NCBI RefSeq assembly: GCF_003473485.1
Contig: NC_053045.1
Span: 40,280,494-40,344,493 of the forward strand
Origin: Medicago truncatula
Lineage: Eukaryota; Streptophyta; Magnoliopsida; Fabales; Fabaceae
DNA length: 64,000 bases
Direction of reading: 5' to 3'
Below the pieces are notes generated by a model that was not told where the DNA came from, searched no databases, and saw only the letters and a list, made by a program, of their open reading frames with translations. This document shows, one piece after another, positions 1 through 10,114 of the stretch (the first letter of the stretch is position 1; each line of letters opens with the position of its first letter). A program made the position numbers and the translations under genes.

Positions 1-1018
1 TTCATAATTACTCTTTTTCTATACAACAATAACTACATTTCTTAATCCATCTGCATTTTCTGTAACTTTTTTATGGTGCTATTCTAAAATAGCACCCTAC
101 TGTTGTATCTTAGTTGGTCGGTTTACCTTTTGCATGTCTTGTGCACGGTAAATCGTTATTGTTCATAATATATATCTCATTTTAGTTTGTTAAAAAAAAA
201 CATATAATGTGGAACGTATGAAATATTTTTTCGTCATATTATTTGTTCTCTTTTACAATATTAATACAACATTTGTTATTCTTTTCCATTGATATGCCTT
301 TATTTTTTTCATTTTATTTGTCCCTTTCAAGATGATTATATTACGGAGAATGCGAAACACTGCTTTGAGGGTATTGGTTAAGCAAGCAAAACAAGTAAAA
401 AAAAAAAATTATAAAAAGTGGTGTAATTATTACTTAATCAAAAGTCAAAAATTATATTTTCAAGACAAATTTTTTATCTATAGTTTTAGTAAGCATTGTC
501 ATGAAGACACTCGATAGCAAGACACTTATATATATATATTTAAGACTTTATTTATTTCATTTTATTTATCCCTTCCTAGATTATTATTGGAAAATGTTAA
601 CAAGTGTCTGAGGACACTCTTTAAGCACCTAAAGTTGTACTAATATTTTATGAAAGTTTGCGTATCTATTGTATTGGAAAGTGAAGTCTTTACTTTCTTT
701 TTTGTCAATCAAGGTGAATAAATTGGGTGTCCGAGGTTCAAACCCGATCTCTACATATAATAATACATGTCCCTACCAACTGAGCTATGTTCCGAAAACC
801 AAGTCTTTACTTTTTCCCTGAAATTCTTATTTTGGAAAAAATTTACCTAAATTTGATCGCACTCTTATATCAAGACTACTAGAGAGAAGAACGTGAAAAG
901 CCATAAGCGGGTGAGGGAGGAAAAAAAACGCTTGTTCTCTCATCATCAATCAATTCATCTCTTTTTCTTTCGCTCTGCTTCAAACATCTGATTCACTTCA
1001 AAATCACTTTCTCTAGCT
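1..1018. other. Intergenic, upstream of the X8 gene
   Basis: AT-rich sequence with no convincing coding region. It holds one minus-strand SINE insertion (697-800). The last 100 bases before the X8 gene start are CT-rich and probably its 5' leader. Confidence 0.6.
697..800 (-). mobile_element. tRNA-derived SINE with 13-bp target-site duplication
   Basis: Read on the minus strand, the element begins with a tRNA-like head: an A box (TAGCTCAGTTGGTAGG) followed by a B box (GGTTTGAACCTC). It ends in a short A-rich tail. Perfect 13-bp direct repeats (AAGTCTTTACTTT) flank it at 684-696 and 801-813, the mark of target-primed insertion. It is not a functional tRNA gene because no acceptor stem closes. 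Confidence 0.8.
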
Positions 1019-2772
1019 ATGGCTTTTCTGGTCTATTTTCTGATTTTCCTGTCCCTCACTGGTCACTCAAGTAAGCACAAATATTATATTTTTGTTTGTG
1101 TTTCAAGTTTCAACATTTTTATTTATTTTCTTACAAAAAAAAAAAAAAAAACTATTTTTACTCGTCCTTTTTTATTTTCCCTGGTGTTGGTAATTCCTAT
1201 GATTGGTATGAAACTTTTGTTGTTGTTTAAATTCATTGTATGAAAGGTTTTCTGTATGAAATATTATTTTCACCTTTGTTTTTTTTTTTAAGAAACAGAG
1301 GAAAAATTGCATGCATCTTATTACAATTATTCTAAGAAAAAGATGAAATTTTGGTGTGTTTTGACAAATTATTTTTGTTGAATAGGTGCTTTATATTGTG
1401 TATGCAAAGATGGTGTCTCTAGTCAACTTCTTCAGAAGGCAATTGATTATGCTTGTGGAACTGGTGCTGATTGTAGCCCTATTCTCCAAAATGGACCTTG
1501 TTTCCAACCCAACACTGTGAAAGATCACTGTAACTATGCTGTTAATAGCTATTACCAGAGAAAGGGTAATGTTCAAGGTAGTTGTGATTTTGCTGGAGCT
1601 GCAGCACCTACTCAAACACCACCAAGTAAGTACTCTTCTTTATTCTTTATATTTACAAAACATTTTTGACACATTTTTGTTGGATTTTACTCTTACTGTA
1701 TTTTTTATTTGTTTTATTTTGTTTTTTTTACAGCTGCAGCATCTGGATGTGTTTACCCTTCAAGTCCAGGGTAGTATGTTTTTTCATAATGATCTTGTTC
1801 TGAGATTTTATTTTAATGTTGTTTTGTTTATTTGTTAATTGAGTTATTGATTATTTTGCAATTCAAGGAATTTTGAGTCTCAAGTGGTAATGTTGTGGAA
1901 AATTCCTATTTCTTATAAGCATTTTATGGTTAGATGTTGGAATTTTTACATTATTCAGTCCTTTTTCCATGTATGATCCAAAGGTGATTTCACCAGATTT
2001 TTCAATTCCTGAAAATTGTATTTTAAGTTAACAATTTTTCTTTGTGTGATTAGATTTGGAGGTATTGATTAGTTTAACATCATGGAATTTTTTTGTGTGT
2101 GATTTCAATTTTCAATTAGTATCATCTAAAAATACTGTTAAATGTTGTCAGGGAACTAGTTTACTTTGCACATTAGCCAAAATCCTCTTTTCTCTTGAAA
2201 TAATAGCTGGCATGATTTCGATATTTCCGATGTCTATGATCGGATTTGGATTGCTTGCAGTCAGCAATTCCACGCATTGGTAATTGCAAAATCGAGATTG
2301 GGCAGTTTAGAATTCAAGGTTGGCATTTCAGTTTTTTTCAAAAATCAAAACCATCATTGATATCTAAACCGTCTAATCTTAATCTAACTAAATTATTGCG
2401 TGGAATTGTCGATTGCATACGATCTTAATCTACTATGCAACAATGAAATGTATTAATTGTGCATCTTATATTTTTTCAAGATCTATGTTGATCTTTTTAT
2501 CTTGGCTTTCTTGCAGCAATGCAGGAACTCCATCAACTGGATCACCCGGTTCAACTCCAGGCACAGGAACCGGAACCGGAACTGGAACTGGAACTGGAAC
2601 TGGAACTGGAACTGGCACCGGATCAACTGCGGGTAGTCCTAATGTTATTGGAATAAGTCCATCATCTACAATTGATGGTTCCTCAGCAGCTGGAGAGTCT
2701 TGTATGAAAAACACAAACACCATATTGCTATTGTCCCTTGTTATTACCATGTGTTTAGCCTTCAAGGTCTAA
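1019..2772 (+). CDS. PDCB: X8-domain GPI-anchored protein, plasmodesmata callose-binding (PDCB) type
   Basis: Four exons: 1019-1070, 1386-1625, 1734-1770 and 2517-2772, all GT-AG, giving 194 residues. Residues 1-17 are a signal peptide. Residues 19-86 are an X8 (CBM43) domain starting SALYCVCKDG, with cysteines at 22, 24, 41, 47, 56, 66 and 84 and the family motif QNGPCFQPNTVKDHCNYA. A Thr/Pro/Ser linker follows, then a Gly-Thr dipeptide run, then a hydrophobic tail (ILLLSLVITMCLAF) that looks like a GPI-attachment signal. Family knowledge: PDCB proteins bind callose (beta-1,3-glucan) at the neck of plasmodesmata and affect cell-to-cell transport. The very small third exon (37 bp) is supported by phase. 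It could instead be another X8-GPI family member, since PDCB and related clades are hard to separate by eye. Confidence 0.94.
2565..2622 (+). repeat. Hexanucleotide repeat (GGAACY)n inside the last X8 exon
   Basis: About nine units of GGAACC or GGAACT encode alternating Gly-Thr between the X8 domain and the GPI signal. The 6-bp unit keeps frame, so unit gain or loss changes linker length without breaking the protein. Confidence 0.9.
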
Positions 2773-5036
2773 ACTAAGGTACAATGCTACTAGTGAATTA
2801 GGAAAATTTTAGGGGGTTTGATGTGTGGATGAAATTTTGCACAACAACATGATGGTTATTATGTAATTTTACTTATGAGAATCATCTACAAGCAAAACCC
2901 CATTTTGTTTTCTTCCTCCTAAGTTGAAAAATTAAGTAGGCAATTTGGTTTCTTGTTTAGTGGCTATATTTTGATTATGATAAAATGGGGTAGAAGTAGA
3001 ACTTCATTGGTTTCGTTTTAACCTTTTCTCATTTGTATATCTAAGATTGTGACTAGAACTATTTTTAAATTAATTTGTATAGAGGCCAGCTACCCCATTT
3101 ATAATCTAGTTTACTATGGTCCAATCTCATGCTAGCCGGCTTCATCTTTGATTTGCCTTTGACATTCCTAGCAAATTCAAAGATGAATGATAAAAAAAGA
3201 TGAATGATGTAATCTAAAAATAATTAAAAATATTCAATTATTATATTTAGTGGATGAGTTGTGTATATAAGTTTTTTTGGTAACACGAAAAGTAGTACAG
3301 GTTGTTCAAAGGTCTCTGTATCAACCAAACCATACAAGATGAGAGCATTGTGAATTTTGTGCAATCTCTCTTTCGGTTTTGGCGTTTCTTTCATGCCGTG
3401 GGATAATAAATTTTTGGTTTAAATGTGTCACTGGTCCCTGCACTTTCATCAGATTTTGGCATTGGTCTCTGCACTTTTTTTTGTTTGACATTGGTCCTTG
3501 CACTTTGTAAAAATATTGGTATTGGTTTCTCTGTTAACTTTCTATTAAAAAAAAAAAAACACAAAACCAACGGAGTGCCACGTGGCCCAATTATTTCACG
3601 CCACGTGGCACCAATATCAATATTTTTACAAAGTGCAGGGACCAATACCAATAGTTTTGTGTTTTTTTTTAACAAAAAGTTAATAGAGGGACCAATACCA
3701 ATATTTTTACAAAGTGCAGGGACCAATTTCAAACAAAAAAAAGTGTAGGGACCAATGCCAAAATCTGATGAAAGTGCAAGGACTAAAGACATATTTAAAC
3801 CTAAATTTTTCTATTTGACGCAATTGCTCCTAAAAGTCAATATCGACTTAAAATAATTTGATTGACATCACCGAGAAATTCTTACTTGATCACAAACACA
3901 AATAAAAAATTTTTGGCACACATTCATAAATTAAAAAAAATTAAATGAGAAAATTATTATACCAGATGATTAAATTATTTCACGTTTGTACCAAAAAAAG
4001 ATTTTCCATCACGACATGCATAGCCGACAAATCTTAAATAATACTAGTAATGCTTTTCACCAGCAATTTTTTGTAATTGAAAACAAAATCGAAATAAGGA
4101 TGGTTGTTTAAGATTTACTTATCCAGAAATACTTATTGAGGTTGTAACTGAAAAGAAATAAGGATCAAATTTCTCTAATTTCAGCGTAAATACACTAGAG
4201 AAATTTGATCCACCTAATTTGGTTTTTCTAATTTAAAAAATGAAAAGAAATACTAGCTAAGTACTGTTTACGTGTGCATGATTCCTCCACTAAATGGAGG
4301 TTGATACATGCTTATGCGTACAAAGATTCCTTTGAATTTCCAACATATTTGATGATGTAATTATTTGTAAGAAAAGGCAGAGATAAGCATGTCTTGCAGC
4401 GATTTGTATTTTTTAATACCATCAATAACCAGTAATCATATAGACAACGTCACAAACATTATCAATGATTAATGCTTTTGTTCTAAAAGGAGTAGTTTAA
4501 TGGTATAAATTGAGACATGAATGAGTATTACGTAAGAGGTTCAGAACTTAATCTCAACTTTCATTCTGTGTATAAAAAATTATGGATTATGGATGAGTGA
4601 AACGATCAAATGGATAAACAACAAAGGATTAGCCACTTAGCTAACTTTATTAGGCTATCTACCTCTATAACTCCACTTAGACATTGAACAACCAATACTA
4701 CATTTTATTAGACTACCCTCCTCTATAATACATACGTGAGAGCAGTTGCTACCTCAGTGTACCAAAAATAAAAGGAGAGCATTCCATGTTCTTTATTAAA
4801 ATCAATTAAAAATAAGGCTGGGAATGTGTATTCAAAGTATATGGATTGATAAAATATGATTAGAAATGTTTTAAAAAAATTTGTACTATACTCCATAACT
4901 CAATGATTCCACTAGTGACCAGCAACCCCACTGAATTGATAACCATTCAAAGCTCCATCACTACTGGTTCCTTTTTTGGAAAAACACCAAACATTCTGTC
5001 ATTTCTCTGTCAGAATGGCAAAAGGGTATTCAACAT
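2773..5036. other. Intergenic between the X8 gene and the hydrolase
   Basis: The first 300 bases are probably the 3' UTR of the X8 gene. The rest is AT-rich, with a fold-back Mutator-type MITE (3416-3801) and a short hairpin with perfect 16-bp arms (4162-4177 with 4196-4211). No further gene seen. Confidence 0.6.
3416..3801. mobile_element. Fold-back Mutator-like MITE, family A, copy 1
   Basis: A long imperfect palindrome: the left arm starts GGTTTAAATGTGTC and the right arm ends GACATATTTAAACC. Perfect 9-bp direct repeats (TAAATTTTT) flank it at 3407-3415 and 3802-3810, the target-site length of Mutator elements. It has no coding capacity; open frames inside are shadows of the palindrome. 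A shorter relative lies at 59457-59679. Confidence 0.85.
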
Positions 5037-8000
5037 TCATAATGATGGAACATATTGATTTACTGTCTTGGTATCCTTCTGAACAAATTCCTTAATGAGT
5101 TTCACAACAGAATCTGGTCTTTCAACATGAGGTAGGTGACCACAATCAGGTATTTGGCGTATAATTGCATCAGGTAATTCACAGTGCAGTTGCTAAAAGA
5201 GTAAAAATAAAAAGTTAATTTCAACATTAGTATTCACAAGACAATTTATATGCCAAGATCATTATTTTCATATAATATAGAAGAGTGTTGTATAGTAACT
5301 AACCACAGCAAGCTTATTGCTGATTATGCGGTCGTTCTCCCCCCAAATTATGAGTGTTTTCTGCTTTACCTGTTAAACAAATTTGAAAGCCAAATCTTTT
5401 TAGTAAGTATATGAAACTATGAATAGTTGTACCACTAATCTGAGGATTCTTTCGAGGATCCATCGTGTTTTCTAGCAAAAATAGAATATAACAGAAGTAA
5501 CATCATAAATTTGTAACGCCGGAAATACCATTTTTATCTGCGAAGCAACATTGTAGCCACCACTGGTCATAAAATTAACCGCGGCATCCTCCCACCAAGG
5601 CAATAAACAATGCAAGCGGCCAATCTATATAAGATTATATATGAAAATCATGTTATCTAACTTTGTTCTGCAACACATAAAGATGACAAAGTATGCAAAT
5701 GTCAATTAATACGATATGATACGATATGAAGGTGCTATGGTTGATATCCTTCGTAAGAGATTAAATGCTTAGGAAGGATGCAATCTAAATATCTATTATA
5801 GACAATAAAAATAAACTGCATCTCATAATCCTAACACTTGTTATGACTAAATAGGATGTTCGGATTCTTGGCTGTCGTAGACAAGCATACAAAGCTCGCA
5901 ATGCTTCAAAGTGTGCATTTGCCAAATGGTTTGTTATGAGCTAGAAAATATATTCAAAATATATACATCATATCCTCTAAAACAATGAAAAAAATTGGAT
6001 AAAGCAACTTACATTTGTCCAATCAAGGCTAGTACTGAAAGATATGTTGGTGAAGGACAAATAGTTTGCATATACGCGTAATGGGACGCTCTTTAATAAA
6101 TATACCTGATTCAAAACAGAGCCAGTGGTGAGCGTAACTTGAATGATTCAAAACATCAAACATCCTCATTCTCTCATACTTATCTATCCCCATGAAAGTA
6201 AAAATTCTAGTGAAGAGGTTAATCAAACATTATCGAATGAGATTATTGCAATAATGTGAAAAAGACTGGAAACAGAAAAGGAACTATGAACAATCAATAA
6301 TGTAAGATTGAAATGACATGTATAATAATGCCAAGCACCGACACCTACTTATACAAAAATCAGGTCAAGTACAGTGTAGTACTCCTATCAAATGCTCATC
6401 CAACAAGGACAACTTTCCAAACAAAGTTCTTAAAAACAACCCTACAATTTTGATACTTCCCCTTGAATTCTTAACAAAATTACCCTAAATACAATGTGGT
6501 ATCCATATCCCATAGTTGGAAAGACAACTAAGGGTGTAGAAGATAATAGAGCGGCATACAACAGATAAGCACTGGCTGTACAATTGTAGATAACTCAACA
6601 AAACTGCTGAGAAGACTGAGACAGAAGAGTTGGTTGGAATGATACATAGCCAAGGAGGATAGACATCACTAGAAAAGTAGACGTGGTTATTTATTGCTAA
6701 GAAATAATGCACAGAAGCTCTCAAACTTCGCCAAAGTCATAAAATCCAACATTTTGAAGCTTTAAATGGTAAAAATTGAAAGAGCAGCCTCAAATTTGAA
6801 TCAAGGAGACACCAAAACCTTGCAAATTACTGCTTGAGTCTAGCTCACATCACATGTAAATGGTATGAGCTAGAAACCAGTAAGCAATTGCTAACTCCAA
6901 GAGGTTATGAGCCATCCAAGATAAATTCATTATGTACTTTTGGTTTGTGTGATTGGCAGGAGCAAGACTAACTGATGTCAAAGAAACAGATGTGATTTCT
7001 AAAATACGGCAAATTGAGAATGTAGTTGCTTAAAGGTATCATGGAGAGGGCATACCCAAAAAAATGAATAAATTAAATTTCATTTTAGTAGGGGAAGTTG
7101 AACTGCTCAAACATTTTACAGAGATAGATTATGAAATAATATTCTAGATAATTACACATAAATATGAATTATCCAGCTCCAGCTAGGGAACATTGACATA
7201 GAGAAATAATATGATATCACTGTTAGACTATCAATTGTGAGTTAAAAATCCAATATATAGGATAAAAATGTGAATTTTGAGCAACAGTGAAGCGATTAAT
7301 ATAACCAATGCCTTCATGTTTTGGAATGAAAATTTGTTGTCCAAACCACTTGCGTGGTTGCCTTTAGCCCAATGTGGAGATCTCACCCGTGTTTTAGGCT
7401 CCCATCATGGCCCAATAGTGGTATCACAGGCGTTTGGGCTAAAGGTGGTTGACTCCTTGTATCGAAAGTTTTATGAACTATATGGTGGTTAGGTGACGTG
7501 GGTTTTTGATGTTCTGCGTCGATGTAGAAACTGTTAAGAGTGGGGGAACATATGTGATGAGTGGATTAACTCACACCTGAGGGAGAAACTATTAAGACTG
7601 TCAACCATCAAGTGTGAGTTAGAAGTTCGACATTGGATGAAAATGTGAGTATTGAGAAATAGCTCAATGCCTTAAGATTCTACGTGAAGATCTCTCCCGC
7701 GTCTTAGACTCTCTTTACGACCTAACAATAGCTTTCTAGATAATTGACAGTGATTTGTGGCTGAGGGCTTAAGGCTTTTTAAGTAGGAGAAATACTCACC
7801 CCAGCATAAGCTGCCGCTCTAGGTAAGGTTGCCAGGTTTCCTGTCCCTTCTGTATATACACTAGCATCAATCAAAACAAGCTTTTCCACCTGAAAAATGA
7901 CCAGATCATGGCATAGTCACTTGATAAAACTATCTTTTAATAAAAAAAAAAACTTAAAAAAAAATTCGGCACTGTAAATATATTCAAAAATTAAATTATT

Positions 8001-10114
8001 TGATAGCACATACAGCTTCTGGATAATTGATTGCAAAGTCGATGGCAACAGCAGAACCAAGGCTTGGACCAACCAATATCATCGGCTTTTTAATGTAGGA
8101 TTTCCAAAACTGGTAGATAAACCAATTCACCCTCAACACAAGCGAAACAAGTATAGGTGCGGAAAGAAATTCATTAATTTGTGAAGGCAACCATTTCTTT
8201 AGAAGATAGCCTATAACATATCTGATTTCTTACTCCGAATTACACAGTATGATAACAAAGGATACAAACTAGAAAGTATTCAAGAATTATAATTACAAAA
8301 CTGAAAACTCATTAATTAGCATACAAGTACCTGGTAGAAGTGTTCACGCTTTGATACCACATCGCAGGAAGGAAGTTTCTCTGATGTATACAAGAGAGAT
8401 AGAAGAAAACATGACTAAAATGAAGAGAGAAAGGTATGAACATAACATAGGAAAAGTAGTGAAACAAACCTAGATCAGAGAAACCCCAACCAAGAATGTC
8501 AATGGCCCATGTCTCAATACCAGCTTCCTCAAGCAATGGATATGTGTATCTCCATTCTAAACATGAGCTGAACAATAAGGAGGAGTGAAATCCAAGGGTA
8601 ACTTCAGAAATAAAATGAACAAACCAATTCTGTCTCCTGCATATTTTTTTAGCACCTGTCAAAACCATGTAAAAGGACAATTGGATTTTCCTTGTTCTGC
8701 ACCAGTGGCTTCACACAACTACTCATGATAGGATTTTCAGAGAACTTAACCTGTTTGAATTATATGCAAATATGTAACTTTTCAATATTTTATGAGCAAT
8801 CAAACAAGAATTACAATGTGAATATACGCAAAGTATTGATTTTATTTTTTTTAACGGGCAATGTAAGTATTATGCTGGGAGTGGGGATCGAACTCTACCT
8901 CCTTGTCAATCAACTCTTTAACTCCCCCACCCCAGCCACCAAGCTATCTGTATATCCCCTTACACAAGTACTTTTGAGTGACTTTAATCAAGAATTAAGC
9001 AATAGTGAGATGATTAGTCCAAAGAAGACCTTAAGTAAGGTGAGACCTAAAGCTAGGAGAAGTCTTATAGTGAAAAAATTATGGGAAGGGATTCATAAAC
9101 AAATCATATGCATAATATCTTTTATGCGTCAAAATGGATGTGAAATCATAAAATTGACGCGTTGCGTAGGAGGTGTTGTGAGTAGGATTAGAGACCTAAA
9201 GGAAGGACTTGAATGGCCTTAACCTTAGACCGGCTCTGAATCAATAAACAGTGTGTTAGTTATATCCATTAGGTTTTTATATTTGGACTCATCCTTGCAA
9301 AACCGACCCGTGAAGTGAGGATTGTCCCCACTTATAAACACATGTTCAGGTCATCTCTTATCCAATGTGCGACTCCCAAATTAGGAGGACGGAAAATAGA
9401 AATACTAAATAAAATGAAAAGGAATAGACTCCATAGTTTCCATCCTATCCTATTATAAACAATTATTACAACTAATATCATTTGATTAAAGTTTCTCATC
9501 CTTTTCCACGTAATTCAGAGTAACCTGGCTCAATTTCATTATGAAACCTTTCTGATGCATGAGATGACTTGCATAATAAAGGTTAAATTGACATTACATT
9601 ACCACAAAAACACTTTGAAATTCGTATGCATTTCCTCAAAACTACTAGTACTAATCTATGACAAGGACACGGCACGTATAATGGTAATAATTTAGTTAAA
9701 GTATTTGAATATAACCATATGTGTGTGGATGTCGTATTGGTGTCACACACCTACTCGTGTCGAACACCAAATACATGTTCAATTTGAAGTGTCTGTGCTA
9801 CATAATTACCGGTCCAATAAAGTCTAAAACCAGCTAAGAGTATAATAATAATAATAATAATAATACAATACAACGGGTGCATATAATAAAAGAAAGGGAC
9901 TTGATACATGACATTGATAAGATATTAATAAGAGGAAGCAAAGGTTTTTTTTACTTACGGAAACGGGAAGTCTTTGAATCCGCGTAGCGAGAGTTCGAGC
10001 GAAAGGGTCTTTGATTCTGTTGACGTCTTTAGGAAGAAAGGAAGGGAATGAGTCAGCATCAGTTTCAGCTACGACCTTGAATATGGGCAATGCGAAGGAA
10101 AACAGAGCAACCAT
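5037..10114 (-). CDS. Alpha/beta-fold hydrolase
   Basis: Ten exons on the minus strand: 10114-9959, 8750-8656, 8567-8470, 8380-8331, 8109-8014, 7889-7800, 6105-6013, 5624-5529, 5369-5304 and 5192-5037. Every junction is GT-AG, the phases close, and the product is 331 residues. The oxyanion motif VLLHG lies at about 77-81, the nucleophile elbow VGPSLG has Ser149, Asp271 sits in IIWGENDR, and His299 in DCGHLPHVERP, so a Ser-Asp-His triad is present. The first 60 residues lack a clear domain and may be an organelle-targeting or membrane-associating segment. Substrate is unknown; plant relatives are annotated only as hydrolases. Introns 1 (8751-9958) and 6 (6106-7799) are enlarged by retroelements. 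The start is the first Met of the frame; no upstream in-frame alternative was seen. Confidence 0.93.
7221..7731 (+). mobile_element. TRIM-like miniature LTR element in hydrolase intron 6 (fossil)
   Basis: Two related direct repeats, about 7221-7418 and 7590-7731, share the motif AGTGTGAGTT/TTGTGAGTT followed by a GGAT-AAAATGTGA-like core. Directly after the first repeat is TGGTATCAC, resembling the initiator-Met-tRNA primer-binding site (TGGTATCAGAGC). A purine-rich stretch (GAGGGAGAAA) precedes the second. The roughly 170-bp interior has no coding capacity, as expected of TRIMs. The repeats are clearly diverged, so it is old. Ends are approximate and no flanking duplication was found. Confidence 0.6.
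8844..8950 (-). mobile_element. SINE-like tRNA-derived repeat in hydrolase intron 1
   Basis: On the minus strand it reads TAGCTTGGTGG (A-box-like), later GTTCGATCCCCAC (B-box-like), and ends in a poly-A tail seen here as a T run at 8844-8852. No flanking duplication was recognised, so the limits are approximate. The head differs from that of the 697-800 and 14677-14806 elements, which suggests another subfamily. Confidence 0.5.
9274..9379 (-). mobile_element. Solo-LTR-like fragment of a TRIM family (fossil)
   Basis: The minus-strand sequence GTCGCACATTGGATAAGAG followed by GTTTATAAGTGGGGACAATC closely resembles the terminal repeats at 28078-28192 and 28317-28436. The 6-bp repeat ATTAGG flanks it at 9268-9273 and 9380-9385. 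It looks like the single LTR left after recombination between two ends. Confidence 0.6.
9668..9801 (-). mobile_element. Small MITE of the GACACTT family
   Basis: The minus strand begins GTAGCACAGACACTT and ends near CCGTGTCCTTGTC. It shares GACACTTC, GTGTTCGACAC and an ATTCAA/AATTATT core with copies at 24811-24964 and 45231-45335. Boundaries are approximate. Confidence 0.45.

Noticed and set aside
2466-2765. 99-codon minus-strand frame with a Val-Pro repeat
   Set aside because: It is the antisense shadow of the Gly-Thr repeat in the X8 gene exon; it has no gene features of its own.
3391-3792. Frames on both strands encoding SLVPALSSDFGIG-like peptides, also at 59341-59670
   Set aside because: They are the palindromic arms of family A MITEs read in both directions, not proteins.
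8692-9222. 176-codon plus-strand frame
   Set aside because: It overlaps antisense exon 2 of the hydrolase and a SINE-like repeat, and has no domain.
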